Source: Halostella salina (GTDB taxonomy: Archaea > Halobacteriota > Halobacteria > Halobacteriales > Natronoarchaeaceae). From it: 64,000 bases of DNA. The notes beneath the pieces were generated by a model. The model had not been told where the DNA came from, ran no database searches, and saw only the letters and a list, made by a program, of their open reading frames with translations. Location of the stretch: positions 381,654-445,653 of the forward strand of contig NZ_RCIH01000002.1 of NCBI RefSeq assembly GCF_003675855.1. The letters run 5' to 3'. The position numbers were made by a program, and so were the translations under genes. How positions within the stretch are numbered: position 1 is the first letter of the stretch; every line of letters begins with the position of its first letter. Positions 27,929 through 36,709 of this stretch are shown in pieces.

Positions 27929-30530
27929 GGCGGATCAGGTCGCGGTGGGTGACGCGGTCGAAGTTCGGATCACCGACGGGGAATCGCGAGCGGTGACACT
28001 CGTTGATGCGGTCGAGCTGGTCGTCGAGAAACGTCTCGAACGCGTCGACGTCATCGACGAAGTAGTTCCGAGAGCGGATTCGGCACAGCTTCTTCAGCGC
28101 GGAGTCGGTACCCCGGTCGACGTACTTGTGATCGCCGACTTCCCCGATTGCGCGGTCGGTGAATCGGGTCGCAAACTCCGAGTCCAGCACCTCGTCGCTG
28201 TCGGTGGTGTCGGGGAACTCGTGGCGCTCGAAGAAGGTGGCGTAGGCGTCGTGGCCCATCCGCTCCAACGTCTTTCGCCGGTTGTTGCTCTCGGCGACGC
28301 CCTCAGTGAGGGCGTCGAACGCCTCCCGACGACCGGCGTACTCCGCGAACGGCACGGGGTGGTAGTTCACCCGAACCAGCGCGTCCTCAACGTCAGGGTC
28401 GCCCGTGACGGCGTCGTCGAGCAAGTCGAGGAAGTGGAAGAACACGAATTCGAGGCGTTCGTCGGGCTGCACCCGGCGGTGGTGGGTGAGGTACAGCAGT
28501 GCTTGGAAGTTCGGCTCGTCGCTGATCTCCTCGATGTCGGACTGGCTGACGACCTTCGAGGCAGACTTGCGGCTGCCGCTCTTGTAGTCGAGCAGCCGCG
28601 TCGGCGCGTGAATGAGGTCGACCTTCCCTTTCCCGCCGAGGTCGGGATTCTCGAACCATCGCTCGGTCACGGACGACTCGATGGGGCGGTCGAAGTGGTC
28701 GGCGAAGAAGTTGTCCGGCTCTTGGCGGTCGTAGCCGTCGTAGGTCTGCTCCGTAGGTGGGTTCTCCTCGAGGAAGTCCCGGATGATCTCGATCCCGACC
28801 TCGAACTCCGTCGCCAGCGTCTCCAGTTCAACGTCGTCGACGTACGGCTTCATCTCCTCCAGCAGCACGTCGACTAGCGTCTCGCGGTCGGCTGTCTCGA
28901 TCACGTCAGGATGGTTGACGCAGAACTCCGCGAAGTCGTGGTAGAGGTTTCCCTTCCGGAAGTAGTCGCGGTTGGGATTGTCCACGATTCGGTCGAAGAA
29001 GTAGTCCCGCGGGCAGTTGACGAACGTGCTCAGGCTGGACTGGCTGACCGTCTCGATGGTCGTCGGGTCGGCGTCGACCGTGCCCTTCTCGAAGCCCGGA
29101 TCGTCGTAGCGCACCTGCCGAGTGTGGGGTACGTGGGGGAGATCGCCGAACGTGTCGAACTCCTCGTCGAGCAGGTCGTGGAAGTACAGACAGGGCGTGA
29201 CCTCGCTGCCGGCGCTGGTCTCCTGCACGAGGAAGTACTGGTCGACGCCGTTCTGCAGGAGGAGCTGGAACTGCCGGAGGTACTGGCGATCCTTCGCCTC
29301 GGCGTCGATCCACGGCCGGTCGAGGACGTGGTGCGTCCAGTCGACATCCATGCCGAGGTAGAACACTACCGGCCGGTCGACGTACGCCGCTGCGGTCGCG
29401 TCGGCGAGCAGCACGCCAGCGTCGTCGCGGTCGACGGGCACGTCGAACGAATCGAGGTAGAATCCGAGATCGTCGAGCGACGCCGCACTCACCCGCTCGT
29501 CGCAGATACCAAGCCGAGACAACTCCTCGCGGAAGGCATCCAGCGACGCGTCGCACCACTCCTCGAACGTCGCCAGCGCCTCGCCGAACGTCTGCTCGCC
29601 GACCGTTTCGCAGAACTGCTGGACGGGCGCGACGTCGGGGTGGTCGAGTTCGGCCAGTCGCTTCTCGTCGTGGGTCACGTGCAGCGGCATGCCCAGTCGC
29701 GAGAGGATCGGGCGCACGTCCGCGACGCGCACGCCGGACGCCGCGTGCGCCGTGCGGAGCAAGCGGAGAAAGGTGCGGACATTGTCGTCGTCGGCGAAGC
29801 CCGGCCCGCCGTAGAACGGTATCTCGGTCGCCTCGAAGGCCGACTCCACGAGTGCAGGGTACTCGCCACCGCGATCCATGATGACGGCGACGTCGTCGGC
29901 GGTCTCGGCCGACACGTTGTCGACCAGCGTCTCCACGATGGCCGTCGTGGAGTCGAACATGTGGAAGTCCGGCAGGTCGAAGGCGCCGTCGGTAAAGGGC
30001 GACACGGTGTCGTAGTCTTGTGGAAGCACCTGCTTGTCGAGCGCCGTGAACTGATCTTCGCCGACCACGGCGACGTCGGTGCCGTCGTCGACTGTGTGTG
30101 CTGCAAGATCACGGTGGGCGCTGTCGGTCTCTTCGATCACCGCGAGCGCCTCGCGGGCGGCCGGCGTGTCGAACTGCTCGTACTCGAGGATGGCGTGCAA
30201 CTCGCCAGTCTCCTCCCAGCAGCCGAGGATGTTCTCCAGCAGGTACGCCGCATGCTTCCAACTGAGGTCAGTTTCCCGGATGAGTTCGAGGAAGAGACTA
30301 CGGTCGTCACGCGGTCGGAACTCGCCGGAGGCGAGCATCCGCGGGGTCGCCGCGAAGCGGCCGAGATGGGGACGGTCGATACGACGGTTCAGAGCGAGGC
30401 TCAGTGGGGCATCGGTGGTGAGGACGAGATCGTAGTCCGCAACTTCGGCATAGAGATCGTCAATAGAGCGGGCCCGTTGAACTGTCACACATACTGTCCT
30501 CGTGTCCCCGTGAAAAAATTTGGTAGTCAA
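27921..30530 (-). CDS. RecB/AddB-like PD-(D/E)XK nuclease protein
   Basis: An 869-residue protein, first gene of the helicase-nuclease operon. Seen: a C-terminal RecB-family nuclease with FRKGNLYHDFAEF (conserved His), GKGKVDLIHAP (Asp) and RLLDYKSGSRKSASK (D-x-K) near residue 640, then FQALLYLTHHR. The N-terminal 450 residues resemble an inactivated UvrD-like domain: no Walker A is visible, but WTHHVLDRPW, LQLLLQNGVDQYFLVQ and a CPRDYFFDRI block are present. This is the expected plan of an AddB-type partner. Cysteines are present but do not clearly reproduce the AddB iron-sulphur pattern. It diverges from mcrB with a 76-base shared promoter region. Confidence 0.78.
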   Translation of the reverse strand: MTTKFFHGDTRTVCVTVQRARSIDDLYAEVADYDLVLTTDAPLSLALNRRIDRPHLGRFAATPRMLASGEFRPRDDRSLFLELIRETDLSWKHAAYLLENILGCWEETGELHAILEYEQFDTPAAREALAVIEETDSAHRDLAAHTVDDGTDVAVVGEDQFTALDKQVLPQDYDTVSPFTDGAFDLPDFHMFDSTTAIVETLVDNVSAETADDVAVIMDRGGEYPALVESAFEATEIPFYGGPGFADDDNVRTFLRLLRTAHAASGVRVADVRPILSRLGMPLHVTHDEKRLAELDHPDVAPVQQFCETVGEQTFGEALATFEEWCDASLDAFREELSRLGICDERVSAASLDDLGFYLDSFDVPVDRDDAGVLLADATAAAYVDRPVVFYLGMDVDWTHHVLDRPWIDAEAKDRQYLRQFQLLLQNGVDQYFLVQETSAGSEVTPCLYFHDLLDEEFDTFGDLPHVPHTRQVRYDDPGFEKGTVDADPTTIETVSQSSLSTFVNCPRDYFFDRIVDNPNRDYFRKGNLYHDFAEFCVNHPDVIETADRETLVDVLLEEMKPYVDDVELETLATEFEVGIEIIRDFLEENPPTEQTYDGYDRQEPDNFFADHFDRPIESSVTERWFENPDLGGKGKVDLIHAPTRLLDYKSGSRKSASKVVSQSDIEEISDEPNFQALLYLTHHRRVQPDERLEFVFFHFLDLLDDAVTGDPDVEDALVRVNYHPVPFAEYAGRREAFDALTEGVAESNNRRKTLERMGHDAYATFFERHEFPDTTDSDEVLDSEFATRFTDRAIGEVGDHKYVDRGTDSALKKLCRIRSRNYFVDDVDAFETFLDDQLDRINECHRSRFPVGDPNFDRVTHRDLIRHD

Positions 30531-30606
30531 CTGGATTGAGATGGACTGCTCGTTGGCACTAACTGATGCCCTTATCTTTACTTTGTAGGGCTTATCTCCA
30601 TGTACT

Positions 30607-33600
30607 ATGTCAGTAGAGCGGTCGCTTACCTCTTCAGAACAAGAGATTTTCGAGAAATGGAGCGAGACAATCAGTCAGACGCCATCGGGCTCGACGTTTT
30701 CTCTACGGGAGGAAGACAAACGGTCGGTCATCAGAGAGAAGACCGACGCCTTTCTCGAGAACCCATCGTCAGATGCTTTCGAGGAGATGTGGCGGATTGG
30801 GTACTCCGCGAGTCGTGCGGTCGCTCCGACGCCAATCCCCGAGAAATGGGGGGATGATGGGCGTTCAATGGAGGAACTCGCAGATCTCATTCGAGAAATT
30901 GTCGAGAGCGACTCCTACGATTCATCGTGGGAAGACGCACTGTCGGCCCCGCGGTCGACGCGTGAGTTCTTCGGCTGGCATCACGCCGAATCGCAGCCGA
31001 TTCTAAATTCCCACTCGATCAACGCGCTCGAGTTCTTCGGAGTCCCGTCGCAGGGTCTCCAAGAGGCCTCCTTCGAGGAAAAACGGTCTGGATGGGAGGC
31101 GTTTCGAGAAGTCTACGAGAGTGTTGTTGGACACGCGACGGCGGGGACGGACTGGGAAGTGCCGGTAAACGTCGAAATCTACCTGTTGTGTGTCTGTGTC
31201 GACACGGCCGATCAGAACATAGACGATGAGGAGGACGAGAGATTTCGGCGTCTGTTTCGAACGATCCTCGATGCAAAACAAGATGGGGGTGTATCACTCG
31301 ACGACGTTGCCGAGGGCGACGTGGATTACTACTGGGTGAACCAGCACAATCCGCCCGAGATCGAAGAGGAGTACCTCAGAGCCAAGACCGATGGCCTGTG
31401 GCACCACAACCTGTCTAAATTGGCCGTCGGGGACGTGGTTTTCCACAACTTCGACAACGAACTCGTCGGCATCTCAACTGTGTCGGACACCGCGGAGACA
31501 TACACATTGCAAGGCGAGGAGTACTATCGAGTGGAAGTCGACCTGCGCTCGTTTGGCGAACCGGTCGCCGTTGACGACGCTCTGAAAGAGAGCCTCGGAC
31601 AGGACGAATATCGAACTGAGAAATATTATCCCATCGATAAGAACGCGAATTTGAACGAGGCCTATCTCGCGAATCTGTCCCGCTCTGCGGCAGAGTTTTT
31701 GTTGGAACAGGTGGATTCGATTGAAAGTCCCGAACCCGTAGGTGGCGGTTCTGGGACTCCGAGACAAATCTGGCAGATCACCCCCGAGCGTGGCGGCTCG
31801 TACTGGGACGCGTGGGTTCAGCACGGAATCGCGTCCATCGGGTTCGGACTCGACCACAAGGTCACAGATGATGTGGAAGAGGTCGACGATGTTGACCAGC
31901 TGTCGGAGGAAGAACTCGTCGAAATTGCCGCAGACACCGGCGACAACCACGGTCGGGGGATGGCCTATCGGTTTCAGTACGAAGTCGATGAGGGTGACGT
32001 AGTAATCGCAAAACGTGGACGGCGTTCAGATTCAGAACCCGACGTTATCTATGGAATCGGAGTCGTCACTGCCGACCATCACGAGGAAAGCTTCTCCGAC
32101 ATTGACCACACGAACGTCGTCGACGTTGAGTGGAGGGTGACGTTCGGACAAGATGGTGTAGACGTCTCTGTCGACAGTGACGCTGATTCGATCAAAGCAT
32201 ACACGCTCGATACTCTCGCCCCCGAGTACTACCGTGAATTAGCGTCCGAATTAGTTGTAGAAGCCGACGTAGACCGCGATGACCTCCTTGACCTCGTCTT
32301 TGATGGATCATCTACCGGTGGAGAAACTGAACCGGTGGACGACAGTGCGAACCACTTCTGGATCTCCGCAAACCCCTCTATATGGAAAGTCGAGAGCATC
32401 GAAGACGGGGGAGAGGTCTTCTACACGGCGTACAATCGCAAGGGGAACAAGCGCCGAATCTTCGGCGCATTCGAGGAGGCCGCCCCGGGCGACAAAGTGC
32501 TTTTCTACGAGTCACAGCCCGTCCAAGCCATCGTCGCAGAGGGCACGATAGTCGAAGGACTCCACGAAGGAGAGCACGAGGAGTACGACGAACCGGTCGA
32601 GGGAATCACCATCGAGTACAGCCGTCCGATAGAGGAGATTACGTGGGATCAACTCACGGCTGTCCCCGACCTCGAAGAGGCCTCGCCCATCGTAAACCGC
32701 GCACAGGGCAGTCTCTTCCGCCTGACTGCCGAGGAGTATGAGACGATCTTGGCGCTTGAGGAGCCGGACGATAGCATAGTCGGTGAGGAATTCGAGACAC
32801 TGCGTGAGAAGCTTGAGCCGATAACCGTTGACTTCGAGCTACCAGACAACCTCTACTTCGAGGACGCGTCGAACCTCCGGAGCGAAATCGAAGCGTCGCT
32901 CAACTCCGGCAAGCACATCATCTTCACGGGGCCGCCGGGCACCGGGAAGACCAAGCTGGCCAAGGAAATCTGTCGGCAGTGTGCGCGAGACCTCACACAG
33001 GTCGACGACCACACGTTCACCACGGCGACCTCGGAGTGGACGGCGTTCGATACTATCGGGGGTTACGTCCCGTCAACAAACACCGAGGAGTCGAAGGACG
33101 AACTCACGTTCCAGCCCCGGCTGTTCCTGAACTGTTTCCGTCGGGAGCAGGAGGGAATCGTCAACAACTGGCTCGTGATCGACGAGATCAACCGTTCGGA
33201 CATCGACAAAGCATTCGGCCAGCTGTTCTCGGTGCTGTCCGGCGACTCGGTCGAACTCCCCTACGAGCGGCAGAATCAGGTCGAAATCGTCTCGGTGGAG
33301 AAGGACGCGTCCGACGACGACCTCCGGGAAATCTCCTCGAATCCGGATGTCTTCCCAGTCACTCCCTCGTGGCGACTGCTGGCCACGATGAACACATACG
33401 ACAAGGCCTCGCTGTACGAGATGTCCTACGCCTTCATGCGACGGTTCAACTTCGTCCACGTGGGCATCCCCGACCTCGAAACCGACGACGGAAGGATTCG
33501 TGCGTCACTCCTCGACCCGGATGGGGACGACAACTACGCCACCGCATGGCTGGCCGAAGACTCCGGGCTGGAACCTACTCTCGAAGAGATATACCGTGAG

Positions 33601-33918
33601 GTAGCCGTCATCTGGAAGGTCGTCAACGACTATCCCCGATCGATCGGGCCCTCGATCGTCCGAGACATCCTCGGGTACGTCGACGCCTACGGCGTCGGTG
33701 ACGACCCCAGTCGGAAGGATGAGGCCCTGTCCGCGGCCATCGTTGGGATGGTCTACCCGCAACTTGAGGGACTTCGACCGGACAAGCAACGCAACCTCGT
33801 TCGAGACCTCGCCGGCGAATGGGAAACGAACAGAGGCAATGTTTCGCTCGATCTGGACGAAGAGCGGCTCAAGGCGAAAGCCGCGGACTACTTCGACATC
33901 AGTTTCGACGATGAGTAA
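30607..33918 (+). CDS. mcrB: McrB-like GTPase/AAA+ with three EVE-like domains
   Basis: An 1103-residue AAA+ protein. Known: McrB uses GTP to drive translocation by McrBC restriction complexes, and its N-terminal modules read modified bases. Seen: Walker A IIFTGPPGTGKTKLAKEI near residue 773, Walker B NWLVIDEINRSDIDKAFG near 856 and the MNTYDKASLYEMSYAFMRRF block near 928, with the McrB-type NTYD. Upstream are three segments resembling EVE/PUA-like readers. One starts at DYYWVNQHNPP with LAVGDVVFHNF (residues about 238-330). One runs from RQIWQITPERGGSYWDAW through DVVIAKRGRR (about 385-545). One runs from NHFWISANPSIWKVE through PGDKVLFYESQPVQAIVAEG (about 580-715). The first 230 residues are unassigned. 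Probable leaderless start 27 bases after TTATCTTTA. Confidence 0.85.
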   Translation: MSVERSLTSSEQEIFEKWSETISQTPSGSTFSLREEDKRSVIREKTDAFLENPSSDAFEEMWRIGYSASRAVAPTPIPEKWGDDGRSMEELADLIREIVESDSYDSSWEDALSAPRSTREFFGWHHAESQPILNSHSINALEFFGVPSQGLQEASFEEKRSGWEAFREVYESVVGHATAGTDWEVPVNVEIYLLCVCVDTADQNIDDEEDERFRRLFRTILDAKQDGGVSLDDVAEGDVDYYWVNQHNPPEIEEEYLRAKTDGLWHHNLSKLAVGDVVFHNFDNELVGISTVSDTAETYTLQGEEYYRVEVDLRSFGEPVAVDDALKESLGQDEYRTEKYYPIDKNANLNEAYLANLSRSAAEFLLEQVDSIESPEPVGGGSGTPRQIWQITPERGGSYWDAWVQHGIASIGFGLDHKVTDDVEEVDDVDQLSEEELVEIAADTGDNHGRGMAYRFQYEVDEGDVVIAKRGRRSDSEPDVIYGIGVVTADHHEESFSDIDHTNVVDVEWRVTFGQDGVDVSVDSDADSIKAYTLDTLAPEYYRELASELVVEADVDRDDLLDLVFDGSSTGGETEPVDDSANHFWISANPSIWKVESIEDGGEVFYTAYNRKGNKRRIFGAFEEAAPGDKVLFYESQPVQAIVAEGTIVEGLHEGEHEEYDEPVEGITIEYSRPIEEITWDQLTAVPDLEEASPIVNRAQGSLFRLTAEEYETILALEEPDDSIVGEEFETLREKLEPITVDFELPDNLYFEDASNLRSEIEASLNSGKHIIFTGPPGTGKTKLAKEICRQCARDLTQVDDHTFTTATSEWTAFDTIGGYVPSTNTEESKDELTFQPRLFLNCFRREQEGIVNNWLVIDEINRSDIDKAFGQLFSVLSGDSVELPYERQNQVEIVSVEKDASDDDLREISSNPDVFPVTPSWRLLATMNTYDKASLYEMSYAFMRRFNFVHVGIPDLETDDGRIRASLLDPDGDDNYATAWLAEDSGLEPTLEEIYREVAVIWKVVNDYPRSIGPSIVRDILGYVDAYGVGDDPSRKDEALSAAIVGMVYPQLEGLRPDKQRNLVRDLAGEWETNRGNVSLDLDEERLKAKAADYFDISFDDE

Positions 33919-35233
33919 GCTCGCGGTCGATCGGTTGGTCGGTGAGGTGCAGGACGAGCTGGTGACGTTCCTCCAGTCGGGGACAATCGCCGAGGAGGAC
34001 GTGGTGTCGACGCTCGACTTCACCGACCTCGAAATCGACGACTTCGCCCGACTCAAGCGGATCCACTTCTGTCTTTCAGACCCGGTCGTCGACTTCGTGG
34101 AAAAACTGCCAGAACGTGTGCGCAGTATCAAGACCGCCAACCAGCGCGAGCGCGTCCACACTCGGGGAGAAATCCGGGGAAGCATCGACTGGAACCAAAC
34201 GACGAAGCTCCGGCACACAGACAGCTACGGCGACCGGACGGTCTTTGCCTGCGAGAGTCCCTACGTGGAGTACGACATTCCCGAGAATTTGGTGTTGAAG
34301 CGCCTCCTGTGGGTGGTTCACCGCACCGTCGAACGGGAGTTGGCCAGCTTCGACTACGCGTGGCGTCGCGAGCAGTGGTCGGACGACCAGATGCGTGAGT
34401 TCCGGCGGTTGTACTCGCGGAACGTCCACCTCAACCGCATTCGGGACGGTACCGACATCGACCCGTCCGCCCGCGACCTGACGGCGGCGCGAACCTCGCG
34501 CGAACTGCTGTACACAGAAGCCTACGACATCTATGATACCTACCGACAGCTCCAGTCGGGACAGTACGACGACCCGGATGTCCAGTCGCTGCTTCGCGAG
34601 ACGCTCGTGGTGCCCGAACGCCTTCCGCGACTCTTCGAACTGTTCTGTGTGTTCAAGTTGATTCGCCTACTCTCAAGACTGTACCCCCAACTCACGCTCC
34701 AAGTCATCGAGCCCGGATCTGCCGAGGTCGCGCGACTGGAGAGCGAGACCCTCCGGATGGAGGTTTACCACGACCAGCAGGGGAACCTGCAGTTCCACGA
34801 GCCGCTGGACGACATCGAGGCCGAGACGCCGTACTTCCGCCGGTATCAGGACGTGTTGGAGACACACGTCGAGCTGATGGACGTCTTCCTCGACCGCGGG
34901 GCCGGGCAGGCGCTCTACAGCGGTCGGCCGGACATCGTCGTCGAGGTGTACGAGAAGGAGACCGACACGACGCTTCCGCGGCGTGTCCTGTTGGGCGAGA
35001 TCAAGTACACCGAGAGTGAACAGACCTTTGCACGCGGCCTCCGCGAACTGTTGGAGTACACGCGGTTCGCCCGGATCGGCGACACCTATCTCCACGAGGC
35101 GGCGGACGTCGACGTCGGCGGACTATTGATCACCGATGGAGTGGAAGCAGAAGATGTCGAAGGAGGGATTCGACACCTCACTGCTTCAGATATTCCAGTG
35201 CATGAGGAGTCGGTGGCTACCCTGCTCAAATAG
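33911..35233 (+). CDS. mcrC: McrC-like nuclease subunit
   Basis: A 440-residue protein coupled to mcrB by an eight-base overlap; ATG at 33911 (MSKLAVDRLV) is preferred over an ORF start at 33698 buried inside mcrB. Seen: a PD-(D/E)XK core in the C-terminal third, with GRPDIVVEVY near residue 337 and LLGEIKYTESEQTFARGL near 360 (D...E-x-K), then LLEYTRFARIGDTYLHE. The N-terminal half contains YVEYDIPENLVLKRLLWVV and the RTSRELLYTEAYDIYDTYRQ helix, typical of McrC/DUF2357-like proteins. Known: McrC supplies the cleavage activity after McrB translocation. Together the pair is a modification-dependent (type IV-like) restriction system. Confidence 0.82.
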   Translation: MSKLAVDRLVGEVQDELVTFLQSGTIAEEDVVSTLDFTDLEIDDFARLKRIHFCLSDPVVDFVEKLPERVRSIKTANQRERVHTRGEIRGSIDWNQTTKLRHTDSYGDRTVFACESPYVEYDIPENLVLKRLLWVVHRTVERELASFDYAWRREQWSDDQMREFRRLYSRNVHLNRIRDGTDIDPSARDLTAARTSRELLYTEAYDIYDTYRQLQSGQYDDPDVQSLLRETLVVPERLPRLFELFCVFKLIRLLSRLYPQLTLQVIEPGSAEVARLESETLRMEVYHDQQGNLQFHEPLDDIEAETPYFRRYQDVLETHVELMDVFLDRGAGQALYSGRPDIVVEVYEKETDTTLPRRVLLGEIKYTESEQTFARGLRELLEYTRFARIGDTYLHEAADVDVGGLLITDGVEAEDVEGGIRHLTASDIPVHEESVATLLK

Positions 35234-35480
35234 GCCGAACACGAGTGTCGACCAACATATAGGGTGGGATACTCATTCTTAGTGAACGAATGCCGCATAC
35301 TATGCGACAAGGCGGGCGATTTATCGGACATCTCTAACCCCCATTCCTTTCTTATATCGACTTAGAACCGTTCCCGGGGCAGTTTGTCGACTGGAGGTGC
35401 GCGAGTGTATTTTGTTGGTATTCAGTTCGGAAAGGTGGTCATTACTGGGGGTCGTAGCAGGGAAGAACGCAAAAATACAC

Positions 35481-35763
35481 TCAATTACCTGAAAAACACT
35501 TGGACGAGGTTGCTCCCTTGTAGCCGCGTTCAGACCGACTTCCGCGAGGGCTTCCCGTAGACATCGACTGATACCACGCGCTCGGGTGGTTAGTACGCGA
35601 CCGACACGTGACCGCTGTCGAGTCTCCACCGTGGGGCGGCCCAATGCACCTGATCCATCCCTCGTCGATGATCACCCAGTCTTCGTACTCGCGCTAGATC
35701 TCTCCCTCGCTGTGCTTGTCGATGAGATGGATGATGACGCCCACGGTTTTGTCGTCTACCATA
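35481..35763 (-). pseudogene. Interrupted small ORF, unknown
   Basis: A minus-strand reading from an ATG at 35763 gives MVDDKTVGVIIHLIDKHSEG, then an in-frame TAG after 22 codons. It resumes as REYEDWVIIDEGWIRCIGPP with HGGDSTAVTCRSRTNHPSAW and runs to a stop near 35481. The sense-like composition on both sides of the stop suggests a gene broken by one nonsense mutation, or possibly a remnant of a transposon protein. I could not assign a family. The flanking 35234-35480 stretch holds no convincing gene. Confidence 0.35.
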
Positions 35764-35818
35764 CTCGGGTGTTTCAGGGCTGGCAGTTGATTGTTCCGTG
35801 TCGCACTGGATTTGAGAA

Positions 35819-36709
35819 TCAGTCCGCGAAGTCGCCGATCTCAGTCTGCTCCAGTTCGGCCTGCACGTCCTCAACGAACTCGTCCACCTTCCGCTGGAGT
35901 GCTTGCAAGGATTTCGAGACGGCCTTCCACTCATCCTTGTTCCCGGCCTGTACCTTCTCGATGTGTTCGTTCAGTCCCTTCTGCTGGTACTTGTTGATGA
36001 CCTTCTCCGTGTGAGCGCGGAGTTCCTTCTTCATCTCCTCGTCAAGATCAACCCACAGAGGGTGCGCGTCCTCAAGCAGGTCATCGACGTCGAACGTGTC
36101 GTGTTCGAGGGCGACGTGGACGGTCGATTGGAGGATGGAGATGGTGAACTGCTGGTAGTCGTCATCGCTCGTTCCCACGTCGAACGGGAAGTAGTCCGTC
36201 GGAAGTCGCCGTGTTCCCGTCCGGATCGGAAACTGCGCCTGCAGCTCATCGAGGTTGAACTCGTAGTCCTCAAGGGTGCGGATGGTGAACTGCTTGGCGT
36301 CCTCGTCAAAGTGGACGACCGCGAAATCATTCTCGGGGAGGAACGGGTTAACCGATAGATCGGCAAAGGATGAGTAGGCGAACTCGGCGTCGTAGTCCTC
36401 GTTGGCCTCGGCGGACGAGACGACACCACGCGTGAGCAGGAACTCGGGCGAGTGGTGGATGGCCTCGTACTTCTCGTTCTGCTCCTCTTTCAGAGTCTTC
36501 GACTTGCAGTCGATGACGATGGAGTGGTTGTGGCCGCGGCTGGTGAGAATCAGGTCAGGGTTCACCGCGTCGCCGTCGTGGAAGAAATGTGGATCGATGA
36601 TGTCGACGGTGTAGCCGAGGCGGCGAAGCGAGTCGGGGAACGTCCTGTCGATCTGGCAGAGGGCGATCCAAGCGTTGATCTGCTGGGTGTGATCGGAGAC
36701 GTTTTGCAT
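35819..36709 (-). CDS. PD-(D/E)XK nuclease-like protein of an unknown two-gene unit
   Basis: A 296-residue protein. Seen: an N-terminal nuclease signature, P51-D52 in AVNPDLILTS followed by D67-C-K69 in SIVIDCKSKTLKEEQ. This fits the PD-x(n)-(D/E)-x-K active site with a plausible 14-residue spacing. The middle is beta-rich (FAVVHFDEDAKQFTIRTL) and the last 70 residues form a charged coiled coil (IEKVQAGNKDEW, LQRKVDEFVEDVQAELEQ). Start at 36709 overlaps the stop of the upstream gene as TGATG, indicating translational coupling; longer upstream starts would lie inside that gene. No named family recognised. Likely function: DNA cleavage, with specificity provided by the partner. Confidence 0.68.
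   Translation of the reverse strand: MQNVSDHTQQINAWIALCQIDRTFPDSLRRLGYTVDIIDPHFFHDGDAVNPDLILTSRGHNHSIVIDCKSKTLKEEQNEKYEAIHHSPEFLLTRGVVSSAEANEDYDAEFAYSSFADLSVNPFLPENDFAVVHFDEDAKQFTIRTLEDYEFNLDELQAQFPIRTGTRRLPTDYFPFDVGTSDDDYQQFTISILQSTVHVALEHDTFDVDDLLEDAHPLWVDLDEEMKKELRAHTEKVINKYQQKGLNEHIEKVQAGNKDEWKAVSKSLQALQRKVDEFVEDVQAELEQTEIGDFAD

Noticed and set aside
28911-30539. 542-residue plus-strand ORF opposite the AddB-like gene
   Set aside because: Antisense shadow of a clearly conserved nuclease gene, with no recognisable motif.
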